A stretch of DNA of 64,000 nt from the NCBI RefSeq assembly GCF_040939455.1, contig NC_134117.1, positions 52,153,001-52,217,000 of the forward strand. Reading direction: 5' to 3'. The notes under the pieces were generated by a model, which was not told where the DNA came from, ran no database searches, and was given only the letters and a program-made list of their open reading frames with translations. Positions 49,141 through 60,500 of the stretch are shown piece by piece. The stretch is from Microcebus murinus. Lineage: Eukaryota; Chordata; Mammalia; Primates; Cheirogaleidae. Position numbers and translations under genes: made by a program. How positions within the stretch are numbered: position 1 is the stretch's first letter; every line of letters begins with the position of its first letter.

Positions 49141-52100
49141 GACCAGGCCTGCCTGGCTCTGTCACCGGGTCGGGCCCTCCGTTCCAGACCTTATCCCACG
49201 TACAGGCCAGAAAGCGGAAGCGCAGAGAGGCCCCAAGCTGCCACAGGGACCCGGTCTGCATCTTGGTGGCATCTGTTCCATTCTGGCTCCAAGCCCCTTG
49301 CTTGTCCTGCCAAAGCCCATTTCCACAGGTGGGCCTTAGGGGCTTGGACACCCCAGGGCCCCTCGCCCCTTCCCCCCTCACAACCCACCCAGGCCCCGGC
49401 CGTGATTCCGCAAATGGAGGTCACCCGTTAACCACTCCTGGAGGCGGCTCCTCCAGACTCTGAAGTCACTGCGAGGCCCGTCGTAAAACACCGTGGGGAG
49501 TGGAGGCAGGTCCCTGAGAGGAGACAAACTCCAGATCAGGCTCACTCTCGCTTTGCCAAATCCGCATCTGTGGGGGTCAGGGGGTTCTTTATGGGGCCTC
49601 GGGCCCAAATGGGATGCAAGTTCCAGGGACATAGACGTACTCAGGGGCCCGAGGCAGGGATTGGGCATGTGGCCAGGCCAGCCGAGGGCTGGTCCCCGGA
49701 GAGGGGACGGGTGGAGAGGGGCCAAGAGACCCGGTGGAGGTGGCAGCCCCAGGCCTCATGAGGGGCCCTGCCCAGGACGGAGTGGTGGGTGTCTCAGCAC
49801 CTGGACGCCCTCCCCCACCCAGCCCTGCCCAGACGCAGGGTTCCCTGGAACCCCTGGCCGGGCCCTCCAGCTGCCTCTCTTGGCTGGAGGGCGGGGATGC
49901 AGAAGTGGGGGAGGGGCTCCTGCAGCTGCAAGTGTCTTCCCAGCAGGGGACGGGGAAGCTCTTGGGGAAGTAGGCGCTCGGATAGGTCATCAGACCACTG
50001 CCAGGTACACTGGCCTGGCCAGCTGGGGCTTCATAAATACCTGTTGGCAGACCAGCAGAAAGGGGGGCAATCTGATTAGAAAGTGTACCTTGGAAAGAAA
50101 ACCCATGAATGGTGTGTTCAAACAGGCACTAGGAGTCCCTCCAGGACCTGCCCTAGGGAATAGAGAAGAATGGCTGCCGTTAGCGTCTTAACAATGTCTG
50201 GGAAGGTAACGTGGGCCTTCTTTAGTGGGTCAGAGTGCTTCAAACCAGTTTGTTCTCAGCGGTATCTCTGAGCGTCCTCCCAGGAGCCCCTTGGTAGGGA
50301 TCTAAGATCTCTGCAGAAGCTCTGATTATCCTGGGTGGCTTCAGTCCTGCTCTGCTGAAGAGCTCCCGCCCCAACCCCTCGGCTCCTAGCTTTATATAAG
50401 GGATGACAGGGCCCTGCTGAGTGTTTACATAGCATCCCGGGCTGCCTGAAAGTAGACAAATGTCCTTTGTGCCAGGGCCCTGGGCCTCCTGCCTGGGGCT
50501 CCTTGGGGCCTCAGATGAGCTGGGGCAGTGAAGGTGGTTCCACCCTCCAGACCGTTGCGTCTGTCTGGCAAGCCAGGGCGCAGGCTGGGGCAACGACAGA
50601 GTCAGCTTGCAGGGACCGGGCAATAACGTCGCCACCAAGCCTACCTGTGTGGACAGAATTCTCTATGTGGAGGGGGCTGGCTGGATCCTGAGCCCCCACA
50701 CCTGCCCTGTGGCTTCTTGTCAGGCTCCCCAGTGTGATGACATGGCCTAGGAGAAGGCCTCCCAGGCACGTGGCCAGGCAGGGACTGTGCTCCCAGGAAG
50801 CCGGGCTGACCTAGGCGCCCTGGCTGTGGACTCTGATCCACCCGAACCCCAAGGATGGGCGACAATGCTGGCAGGGTCTGCGGGCCCCTGAGCCAGTGTC
50901 CCCAGCAGGCGGGGAGTGGCCGCTTCCGTTTTCTACCGAGGGGAAGCCCTTCCCTGCCTTCCCTGACAAGGGTGACCCCTGGGGCCTGTGTGGGTGCACG
51001 TGAGGGGGTCCACTGAGCTTTCCGGAAGAGAAGGGGCTCAGGCGGCTGTGAGGGACAAAAAGCTCTGCTGCTGCTTTGGCCAAACTGGTGGCTCAGGGGT
51101 GTCAAGCGTGGAGGTTCCAAACCAGTAGCTGTGAGACAAAATTCTTTTTAACAGGCCCGTGCGGTGTGGTGGGGTTTTTGGCTGTGTTTTTTTCAAATTT
51201 TGAGTTGTGGTTGGCACTTAAATTTGAGAATCTCTCACACACAAATCCAGATTTCCAGTTTCTCTCCAAAAACCAGAAGACCTGGCAACAGGGGGCTGGA
51301 CCTGAGTTGAGGATGCCACGTGGGAGCTCCTCTGTCTATCAGAGTCCCCTCCCCGCTCACCGCCCGCACTTTGGTCACCTGCCTGGGCCCACGGGCTGTG
51401 CGGCTGTGACGCTGGAACTGAAGCTTTGGGTGGGGGCTGGTCCTCATGGGTGCCCAGTGGGGCCGTCTTTCGGGGAGGGTGCGTGATGGGTGGGGGTGGG
51501 GTGCGGTGACAGGGATGGCAGAGGCGAGTGCACTCACAGCTGGGCCCGGGGGACCCTACCCTGGCAGGGCTTTATGAGCTCCCTATCTCCCCGGCCCTAG
51601 TTCAGGAGTGCTATGGGAGTGGAGGCACAAAGCTTTTTTGGGAAAGGGACAGCTTTCCACAAAGTGCCGAGTTCCTAAACTCTGGCCTGATTAAGGCTGG
51701 AGCCCTGAGGAGGAGGAGGAGGAGGGAGGGTCTCTCTGGCGTCAGGGCCCGGGGCTGTGGCCAGAAGGCTGCTCCAGCACCAAGGCCCCAGGGTGGCCAG
51801 GAAGCCCCGACAGGTGCAAGCTGGGGAGGCGTCCTGGGATGTCTGAGAGAGGTTGGGGGCGCCCCTCCCCCCTTGCCACAGGAACTCCTCAGAGTTTCCT
51901 CTGGCAGAGCCGAAGCCCCCTGGTTTTCCCTAGTCACAGGTGGCTGGGGTGGGGCGGGTACTGAGCCTCCAGGAAGTTTGCTAAGTGCCCAGGGCCCTCT
52001 GCAGCTGGCCTGGGACTGGCGAGAGGCTCCTCCTCTAGGGCTGAAGGGAACTCCCTCCTCTTCTGACCAAGCCATTTCCTCAGGGCCTGTCCTTGCTGGA

Positions 52101-52689
52101 AAGCCACAGAAAGCAAAGGGCCTTTGTCCCCTGGCGGGTGAGTGTGGGGTGCCGTTACACACCGTCCCCAGCATCACAGCTTGGTGGCCCTCACCCTTCT
52201 GGGCGCTGATGGGGCGGTGGACACCCCCACGCCTCGCCAGAGGGTTTCAGCCGCCCTCCTGCCTGTGGCCTTGGCAATTAATTTAACCTCTGTCAAAGGA
52301 GGCACGCGAGAATAGTTTTCTCACTAGGCTGTGGTGAGGCCCAAAGGAGATTACAAATAAGGATAGCCAATATTTGTTTTATTGATCACTGGCCATGCAC
52401 GGGGCAGGAAGTCCCTGTCAGACGAAACATCTGCTCCTCAAGAAAAATGGTGTGTTGGTGCCCGAGGGCTGAGCCGGGTGTGACCCTGGGCCCCCAGAGG
52501 ACCTGCCCCAGGAGCGTGGTGGATGCTGGTTGGAGGTGTCAGCAGGAGCTGGGGAGACGGGACACCCCACGGACCTGCTGCCGCTGCCGGGCCAAGCCTG
52601 AGGAGGCAGGACAGGAGCACAGTGGCAGGGCTGGGGCGCCCGCTAGGCCAGGCACTGGGGTTCGGACACCAGCAGCGCCCCACTCAGCC
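49141..52689. other. GC-rich gene desert, no gene seen
   Basis: About 3.5 kb of mostly unique sequence. Long open frames on both strands (for example 49493-50191 and 51528-52286) overlap in opposite orientation and have no domain, so they are likely GC-driven. No CpG island, RNA gene or clear repeat was recognised. Confidence 0.5.
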
Positions 52690-52780
52690 CTCATGCACCT
52701 GCTCACTCTTTCTAAGCCTTGGTTTCCTCGTCTATAAAATGGGCTGAGAGGCGGATCTACATTACAGCAGGTGGTGCTCA
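52690..52780 (+). mobile_element. MIR fragment, sense
   Basis: 'ctaagccttggtttcctcgtc' followed by 'tataaaatgggctgagagg' is the MIR core. Confidence 0.75.
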
Positions 52781-54280
52781 GTGAGAGCTGTCTGTCACGT
52801 GCACTTTGAAAGATCAACTGGTGTTTTCCCTACGGGATTTCTCCTTTCTGTCTCTTCTCAGTCGCAGCCAGGCTCCTTGCTGCTCCTCTCCTCGGGGGAA
52901 GGTTGGGACAGAAGTGGGTAAAGGAAAGTAGATTTGTCATCCTAACTTTTGGGTGCAAAAAGCCTTGGTTTAGGCGAGGCTGCCAAGGCAGCAGACTGGG
53001 GAAAGTGCATCCTGAATGAGTGAGAACAGCCCCACTCACAGCAGCTCCTCGTGGGCGGGAGCGGAGGGGGTAAGCGCAGGGTCGCAGTCCCACAGGAAGT
53101 CCGGGTGTGGGAGCAGGGGGGACTTGTGCTGGGGAGAGCCCTGCGGGCGGCAAGGCCCAGAGACAGGAAAGGGCTGTGCAGGGTGACAGGTCACAGGCCT
53201 TGGACAGCCCCGCTGTGGCTCTCCTGCCCTGTCGGCTGTGGAGGCAGCAGATGGGTCTGTGGTGCAGCCGTGTGGCCCAGAGGAAGTGGAGACACCCGCT
53301 CCCAGCCTGCGGGGACCGTGCAGACAGGACCACAGGGCAGCTCTGTGGCAGCCAAGTGGGCTCACGACATTGAGACCCCACATGGTGCCTTGTCACTGTG
53401 ACGACCCCGTTCCTACCACGGGGACTCAGACACCCTCCTGGGCAGTTGCATGAAGCTTGAGTTGTCTGCGATAAAGATTCGCCCTCCTCTGGTGTGGGGA
53501 TTCAAAACGAAAATGGGCTGAATCAGAAAATGAAGAAAGTCCTATTTTTTTACACACTCGAATTTATGGACCGAGATCTGTGCCTGGGACGAGGACACGC
53601 CAGGGGACTGGCACAGCGGGCTCTGGCTGCGCGTGCAGTGCAGGCTGGGATGCGGCGGTGGGCCCAGGGCCGCGTGGGGTGCCGGGCCTGGGCTGTCCGT
53701 CAGGCTCCTAGTCACCCTCCCAGCTGAGGGCACTCGGGTGGTAGCTGTCCGCCAGGGAGTGTGACTGATGCCCACTCAGCTCCTACTGCTCCCCCAGCCC
53801 CCCGAGATCTGGAGGTGACAATGTTCTCCTCCTTCCCTTCTGCCACCCCCAGCATGTCTCTTCACCTCCCTATGCCCTTGGACATTTCTATTGAGCCCGA
53901 TGTCTGACCCATAAGCATGGAGCGTTCTCTGGGAACGCTGTGTCCTGTCCTAGCCTGGAAGACACAGATCTCTGATGACAACCCAATCTGAGCTCGCCCA
54001 GCCTAAGCGAGCAGCATCTCTAGCTTTGGAAGGGGCCCATGCTCACCCTGCTGTTACACTGGGGTCCTGGGAGGCCGAGGCCACGTCTAGCAGGTGCCCA
54101 CGTTGTTTGGGAAGGGGTAGCTTGCTCAGGGTCAGCAGAGAATCTCCCAGAACAAGACTCTGGCCAAAGCTTCCCAAAGGCTGCTTGTGTTGGGCGTGGA
54201 GTTTTCACACCTACCTGGACCTCACCTGAGGGTCTGGGCTCTATTGTCATTCGTGGAGCCGATCTGCCTGAGATGTCGTC
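52781..54280. other. Intergenic sequence, no gene seen
   Basis: GC-rich unique DNA, with open frames on both strands but no domain or splice logic. Confidence 0.45.
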
Positions 54281-54284
54281 ATTT

Positions 54285-54690
54285 AGTCAGGACTCTCCAG
54301 GGAAACAGAACCAGTAGAGGTGTAACTAGATAGATAGATATGCAGAGATTTATTTGAAAAAATTAGCTCATGTGACTATGGAGGCTGGCAGGTCCAAAAT
54401 CTGTAGGGCAAGCTGATGGGAAAGAGCTGATGCAGCCACTCAGGTCTGAAGCCACCTGCCGCAGGATTCCCTCTTGCTCGGAGGGCGGGGGGGGGGTGTC
54501 AGCTTTTTGCTTTCTCTCCTGATTGGATGAGGTCCACCCACATTAGGGAGGGCAGTCTGCTTGACTCAAAAGTCACTGATTTAAATGTTAATCCCATCCA
54601 AAACACTCACAGAAACATCCAGAATAATGCCTGACTGCATACCTGGGCACCATGGCCCAGCCAAGTTGACACAAAATCAGCCGTTATAGT
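54285..54690 (-). mobile_element. Old interspersed repeat, probably LTR-derived, antisense
   Basis: I recognise the text from many mammalian genomes ('gactctccagggaaacagaacc', 'ggaggctggcaggtcc', 'gatgaggtccacccacatta', 'cagccaagttgacac'), but cannot name the family with certainty. A short (TAGA)n run is at 54329-54340 and a G10-type run near 54488. Confidence 0.6.
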
Positions 54691-55309
54691 CATTCGCTCC
54701 TGCGTCCAGATTGGCTGGCAGGTGTGGAGACCCACCCAAGCTGTCTAGAATAAGGGGTATTTGAGGAAAGCCACATGGAGAGTTCAAGAGCACTCAAAGA
54801 TGGGCACCTAAGAGTCACCAGACCTCATGAGAATGATTAATAGCACAGACCTTTACTTAACGAGTATGACAAGCAGCAATGAGCAGGGAAAGCATGAGGG
54901 TTGGGGGGAGACGTTTGGGTTGGGCCCACCGTCTCCCCCTGGAGTGGAGGCGTGGGTCCCTCCGGACATCTCTGGGCACACTCCTGAGCCTTAAGCAGCA
55001 GCAGCAGCACGTGGGGGAGGCCACACAAGCTGTCCATTCGATACCCATCGCTTGTGGGGGATGGGGAGCGACGGGGACCCTTGCTGCAACGTTGACCATC
55101 AGAGACAGAGCAGAGAACAGGCAGGACTTGTCTGAGGCCATCTCAGAGGACAGGTCGGAAAAAGATCTCCTCCCCTTCAGGGATGGAAGTGTGAGGGGTG
55201 CAAGCTGCGGCCCCTCTCCCCAACACCCCCCAACGAGGCTGCCTCCAGAGCTCCAGGGCACAGGGCACCTAACAGCCACTCAGGTGTTCTTTTGCATGGC
55301 CTTGATGAC
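54691..55309. other. Intergenic sequence, no gene seen
   Basis: Unique DNA with a short (CAG)n run near 54995-55008. Open frames on both strands have no domain. Confidence 0.4.
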
Positions 55310-55460
55310 TACTCTGCCATTTTTACCAGGGAGGAAACTGAGGCTGCAGAGGGGGGTGGGAATGAGAGGGGCAGTTGCCCAAAGTCAAATAGAAAGGTCA
55401 GAACAGGAACTACTGTCCAGGGGTTCGATTCCCAGTTTCAGAGCTCTCCTGAGCACACAG
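55310..55460 (-). mobile_element. MIR fragment, antisense
   Basis: 'gaggaaactgaggctgcagag' and 'gttgcccaaagtcaaatag' are the inverted MIR core. Confidence 0.7.
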
Positions 55461-56419
55461 TGGTAGCCAGTGGGATTATAGGATGCGAGGCTCAGAGTCA
55501 GCTCTGCAGACACTTGCCAGCTACCGTTGCCAAGTGCTGACAGCTGCATGTCCCAGATCACACCCAATCTACCTTGTTTGTCCTGTCTCATCCGCCTCTC
55601 TCACCAAGACCCGAGCCACACTCTCCCAACAGCCCCCTGCCCTCCCCGACTCCACCGGCCAGTCTCCACAGAGCAGCCAGCGTGGACTTTCTGACCTCAC
55701 TTGGTCCCCTCCGCCGGTTTTCCAAAGCTTTTGAGAATGCAGTCCGCACTCATCACCTCGGCCAGCAAGGCCCAGGTGTCCCGGCTCCTGGCCTTGCTCG
55801 GCCTCAGCTCCAGCACCCCCTCACGCACCAGGTCACTCAGGATGCTCGAGCCCCAAGCAACAGAGAGCCTGACAACCGGCTTCATCCACCAGCAGACTGT
55901 CACCTCCCGAAGCCAGAGCCTGGAGGCAGGGCGGTGCTGGGTGCTTAGCTCAGACTCAACGGCACCAAGCATCTCCGTGTCCTTACTCTCTCCTCTGCTG
56001 TCCTCAGCCCACTGGGGTTAGGCCGCCACAATCCAGGCCACCTGCAGATGACAACATCCAGAGTCAGGGGAAAGAGCATGTCCCCCTGCAGTCTCTTTGT
56101 ATCAGTCACAACATCTTTTCCAGAAGCCTCCCTCAGAGTCCCCCTGTTGCCTTGTTGGTCAGAATTACAGAGTGTGCCCAGGCCAGAGAGGGGCGCCCTG
56201 GGGTTAGCCTAGATCCATGATCACCGTGGGGCTGGGCAGGGGCACGTGCCCTCTGAGGAACACAGTAACCCAATAGCTCAACAGAACTGGGGCTCTGCTA
56301 GCAATTAGTGTATGTGCAAGGGAGGGGGCAGGTGTTGGATGGGTTAACACTAGCATCTCTCACTCTGACTACCGCCCTGCCTTACCAGTCTCCCTCCTAC
56401 CTGGAACATCCTTTCCCAA
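55461..56419. other. Intergenic sequence, no gene seen
   Basis: Unique DNA; no domain in the open frames and no recognisable repeat. Confidence 0.4.
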
Positions 56420-56740
56420 TAGAATACCATGAACCGGGTGGCTTATAAACAACAGCAATGTATTTCTCATAGCTCTGGAGGCTGGGAAATCCAAGATAAG
56501 GCACCAGCTGAGGGTCTACTTCAGTGTCTGGTGAGGGTCTGCTCCGTTCATAGATGCCTGTGTTCTTGCTGGGTCCCCACAGGGCAGAAGGAGCAAGATA
56601 GCTCTCCGGGCTTCTTTTTAAAGGGCTTCACCGTCATGACCTCATCACTCCTGCAAAGCCCCAGTTCCAAATACCATCCCACTGGGGCTAGGATTTAGCA
56701 AGTGAATTTTCAGGGATGTACACATTCAGTCTGTAGGACC
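56420..56740 (-). mobile_element. ERVL-MaLR-type LTR, antisense, diverged
   Basis: It shares its layout with the LTR at 5275-5640: 'gtggcttataaacaacagc', 'ctctggaggctgggaaatcc', 'gtgtctggtgaggg' and 'gtacacattcagtctgtag'. It is a non-coding old relic. Confidence 0.65.
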
Positions 56741-56849
56741 AAGAGAGACCAAGAGACTTCTCTAAGGTGGTGTAGATGGTAAGTAGCAGAATCAAAATCC
56801 AAATTACTTCTTCTGATCCAATGTCTGTGCCCTTTTCCATATCTGTCCA

Positions 56850-57340
56850 GTTAGGATTTTGTGGGTTATAAATGATAGAAGACTCTGACCCAAACTGTAT
56901 TAAGCATGGAGATACTTTTGCTCAAGTAAGCGGCAAGTCCAGAGATGGCTCTAGTTCAGCGTGGCCCACGTGATGTCTTCAGGGTCCTCTCTTGGCTCCA
57001 CTACCCTTGGGTCATCTCTGCTCCCAGGTGTTGCCCAGCAGCCTTTGTAGTTTAAAGCCCATATCACATCCACATGTTGAACAGTAGAAGGAAGAGCCTG
57101 CTTCCCACAGAGTCCTCAAAAGGAAGTGCGGAACTGAGTCTGACCAGTGTCTGGCTCTGATTGGCCAGACACTGGTCATGTGCCCATCTCTGAACCAAGC
57201 TCGGTGGCCGGGGCCATGGGATGTGCTGCCTGGCTTAGCCTGGTCACAGTTTCTGCCGGGTGGAGCCTTAGGGTGGGAGGCAACGTCAGCATCTTCCCAA
57301 GCCCATGGGATGAGGAGGGAGTGTCTCTCTAAGCCCAGAT
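56850..57340. other. Old interspersed-repeat-like sequence containing a perfect hairpin
   Basis: 'ctctgattggccag' and 'catgtgcccatctctgaacca' resemble a widespread old repeat in mammals whose name I cannot give. The hairpin at 57141-57178 is annotated separately. Confidence 0.4.
57141..57178. repeat. Perfect 15-bp inverted repeat with 8-nt loop
   Basis: TGACCAGTGTCTGGC at 57141-57155 is the exact reverse complement of 57164-57178, separated by tctgattg. Confidence 0.97.
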
Positions 57341-57440
57341 CCAAGTGCTGTCCACCCCAAGGCGAATGGACAATGGACGGCAAAAACAAAGCATGCACCA
57401 CAGGACCCAAGACGTCATGAACTTGATTTCAAATTTTATT

Positions 57441-57770
<330 letters not shown>

Positions 57771-58419
57771 TTTTTTTTTGTCTACGAAGCCCTTTCCTCA
57801 ACGAAGTCTGTGGAAACCCAAAGTTTGTGTAGGGAAGAGGGTGCCCCGGCTGGAGCAGTGGTTGGGGGGTTGGGAGGAGGTGCTGAAGCAACTCTCTTCT
57901 GGCTTCCCCTTTTCACCCCTAAGCTCTTCTGGGATGACCCCAGACTCCCTCAGAGCATACTGGAAAGCCCTGTTCTCCTCCCATCCATAGTGGAAACGGA
58001 GCACCAAAGGGTTAATGTCTTCCTTTGTCACCTGACTAGGAGAGGGCAGGGAAGGCCCAGACTCAGGGCTCCTTTGTGAAGAGCCACAGACAACTCTCCA
58101 GGCAAAGGGCAGTCAGGACACATGTAAGAAGCAATGTCAGCCCCACTCCTATTGCTTCCCTACTTTCCACTTCCATGGGAGGAAATCTCTTTGTAGCTTA
58201 TTTTCACAGCACCCAGAGGTGCTGGGCTGACTGGTTTAGCAGAATGACTAGCAGATGATCACATTTGCTATATGGGTTCAGGGCAACTGAAAAAGACACC
58301 CAGGTGTCGTTAAGTGTGCTAAGGTGCATAAAGAGCTTAGCACAGAGGGTGGACTCGGCAAATGTCAGCCATCACTGTCAGCATCGTTGTTGTCATTGTC
58401 TGGCTCTAAGCTTGTTCCC
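57771..58419. other. Intergenic sequence, no gene seen
   Basis: Unique DNA with no recognisable gene or repeat. Confidence 0.4.
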
Positions 58420-58570
58420 GCCACCTGTTCGCATTGTGACCCTGAACATGCTCATCTCAGTTTCCTTGCCTGTAAAGTGATGACAATGACACCATCCTCT
58501 TGGGGCTGTTTTGAGGACCAAATAAAACGATGGATATAAAACTCCTTTGAAAAAATGTAAGAGGAAGTCA
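58420..58570 (+). mobile_element. MIR SINE, sense
   Basis: 'catctcagtttccttgcctgtaaag', 'ggggctgttttgaggac' and 'caaataaaacgatgg' are MIR core and 3' text. Confidence 0.8.
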
Positions 58571-59006
58571 GCATTATTGTTACTTGGCAAATAATTGAGT
58601 TTTTGTCCAATTACACATCAAGCCAAATACAATTCGCCCCTGAGGATTAAGACTGTGATCGTTCTTGATGGGAACTCATATGTGAATATTACAGCTCACA
58701 CCTCCACCCAAGGGAGAACATTCTATTTACTCTCGCAAGCTTACCTGTGATCAAGACAGAAAACTGAATTTCAAGAAAATTAGGTTGGAATTTGGAAACT
58801 GGAGCATAAATAGGAAAATGTACCAACTCGTGATTGTTCTTTAAAAGGTCACTGGAGTTTGGTAACACACAATAGAAATATATGACTTTCTCGTTTTTGA
58901 TACCAATTCTGTCTTTGTATTAAAGATAGATTGGTGGTAAACCATTGAGAAATCGATAAGAGGCAAATATCGTGTTCTGATCCCATACTGTCCTTCTCAT
59001 AAAGAC
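58571..59006. promoter_or_regulatory. AT-rich repeat-free block, candidate regulatory element
   Basis: About 430 bp of AT-rich sequence without a repeat signature in GC-rich surroundings. ATTA-type homeodomain cores recur (for example 'caattacaca' and 'aaattagg'). The function is unknown; composition is the only evidence. Confidence 0.3.
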
Positions 59007-59018
59007 CTCAATTTGTTT

Positions 59019-59148
59019 GGGGGATGGACATGCTTGAGGCTCTGAGTCGACGGGGGGAGGGGAGCATGGGCAATATATGTAACCTTAACACTTGTACCCC
59101 CATAATACGCTAAAATAAAAATAGAAAACAAAAACAAAACAAAACAAA
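59019..59148 (+). mobile_element. LINE-1, strongly 5'-truncated (about 130 bp)
   Basis: Only the last part of the L1 3' UTR is present: 'gggggatggaca', the G-rich tract, 'aacacttgtacccccataat' and an (aaaac)n tail. It matches 19632-19750. A 12-bp target-site duplication (ctcaatttgttt) at 59007-59018 and 59153-59164 proves retrotransposition. The good match suggests a fairly recent insertion. Confidence 0.96.
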
Positions 59149-59383
59149 AGTACTCAATTTGTTTTAAATTTTAAATTATGGTTGAAGTCACTGTTTACTT
59201 GGGACTCAGCTTCTTTGACTAAACATTAAGGAGCTTGGGTTCTAGATTAATTAAGCCACTAACTAAGCATCCTACCTTTTGCAAATCATGTATTGTCCTG
59301 GGCATCATTCTCTCCTGCACACTGGTGGTGTTTGGTGGTGGTGGTAGGGGAGAAGACGGTAGTTGGTTTGTTGATGGTGGTGG

Positions 59384-59690
59384 TATTGGCTTGGGCATGG
59401 TGATGGTACTTGTGGTGGTGTATTGGCTTGGGTATGGTGATGGTGATAGTGATGGTATTGGCGTGGGTGTGCTGATAGTGGTGGTGGTGGTGGTATTGGC
59501 TTGGGTGTGGTGATGGTGGTGGTGGTGGTGGTATTGGCTTGGGTGTGGTGATGGTGGTGGTGGTGGTGGTATTGGCTTGGGTGTGGTGATAGTGGTGGTG
59601 GTGGTGGTATTGGCTTAGGTGTGGTGATGGTGGTGGTGGTGGTGGTATTGGCTTGGGTCATGTGGGTGGTGGTGGTGGTGGTGGTAAGCA
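59384..59690. repeat. 38-bp minisatellite with (TGG)n cores, about 8 units
   Basis: 'tattggc' recurs at 59384, 59421, 59456, 59494, 59532, 59570, 59608 and 59646. The last five are exactly 38 bp apart. Each unit has a constant part (tattggcttgggtgtggtga) and a (TGG)n part. The first three units are more diverged and 35-38 bp long. Imperfect TGG repeats extend upstream to about 59325. The antisense strand is open through the array (59305-59691), with Thr, His and Pro runs, as a by-product. Confidence 0.95.
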
Positions 59691-59859
59691 TGGTGTTGAT
59701 GGCAGAGTGGAGGGGTGGAGATGGAAGGAGACGTAATGGTGAAGGAGGGGTTGGCCTAGATTGTCTCTAGGTTCCTTTCAGATCCATTCTTCTGTGTTCT
59801 TTGATTTTTGCTGCCATTCCGTGAACAATCTCCTCTCCACTACTCCTGGGAATTCTGCT

Positions 59860-59960
59860 CCCCACTCTACTCCTCCCCTCTGCCGCTCAGCATCCTACAG
59901 CAGGCCTGGACACATAGAAGGTGCTTCATAAATGCTCGCAGGTTGACTGAGCAGGCGAGG
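59860..59960 (+). mobile_element. L2 LINE 3' end fragment
   Basis: 'ctggacacatagaaggtgcttcataaatgc' is the typical L2 end. It is preceded by 60-70 diverged bases. Confidence 0.6.
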
Positions 59961-60239
59961 GACCCCATGACCAATCAACGCCCCTGGTTTATCTAGTAAC
60001 ACGGCAAAGAACAGGAAACCCTTTGCAGCAGGGCCTTGTCTCCGGAAGTCAAGCCTGTCACCCCCCAACAGCCTGACCACTGCTTGTCTCCCAGGTTGGG
60101 GCGCTGGCTGCGTCTCCAGCCATTGCAGGACATTGCTCCCGACGCCCGCCCTTGCTCCCCGTGCAGAGGCAGCTTGCAGAAAGCCCTCGTTCAAGCCCTC
60201 CGGCTCGAGCCACTGGGGCTCGTAAAGTCCAGGTTATGA
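59961..60239. other. Intergenic sequence, no gene seen
   Basis: GC-rich unique DNA. Confidence 0.4.
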
Positions 60240-60500
60240 AGTGTCGTCGTGTCTGAAACAACTGCTTCTTTATTGCGTAAGCACGCACCAGAAATCTGTC
60301 CGTTTCTGGGCAGCGGCGGATGGAAAAAGAGAAAGATTTTCCGTGTATTTATTATGTGAAACATAACATACGGGGGATAGGGCCGGCGACATGTAATTAG
60401 ACATAAAACAAGCCAGACTTGAGGAATTGCCAGAAATCTGCGGCAGGATAATGAAACCGCCTTGAGTTTAGTCCCCATTTATTTCCCAGTCTGTCACTGC
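60240..60500. promoter_or_regulatory. Candidate regulatory element with C/EBP-like and homeodomain-like sites
   Basis: The block is repeat-free and AT-rich. It contains TTGCGTAA (60273-60280), close to a C/EBP or PAR-bZIP site, and a TAATTA core at 60394-60399. Motif presence only; conservation was not tested. Confidence 0.35.

Noticed and set aside
51528..52286. Sense 252-codon frame
   Set aside because: An antisense frame of 188 codons overlaps it, no domain or initiation context is evident and no CpG island or poly(A) signal accompanies it.
59305..59691. Antisense 128-codon Thr/His/Pro-rich frame
   Set aside because: It is a translation of the 38-bp minisatellite; the 38-residue periodicity follows from three 38-bp units.
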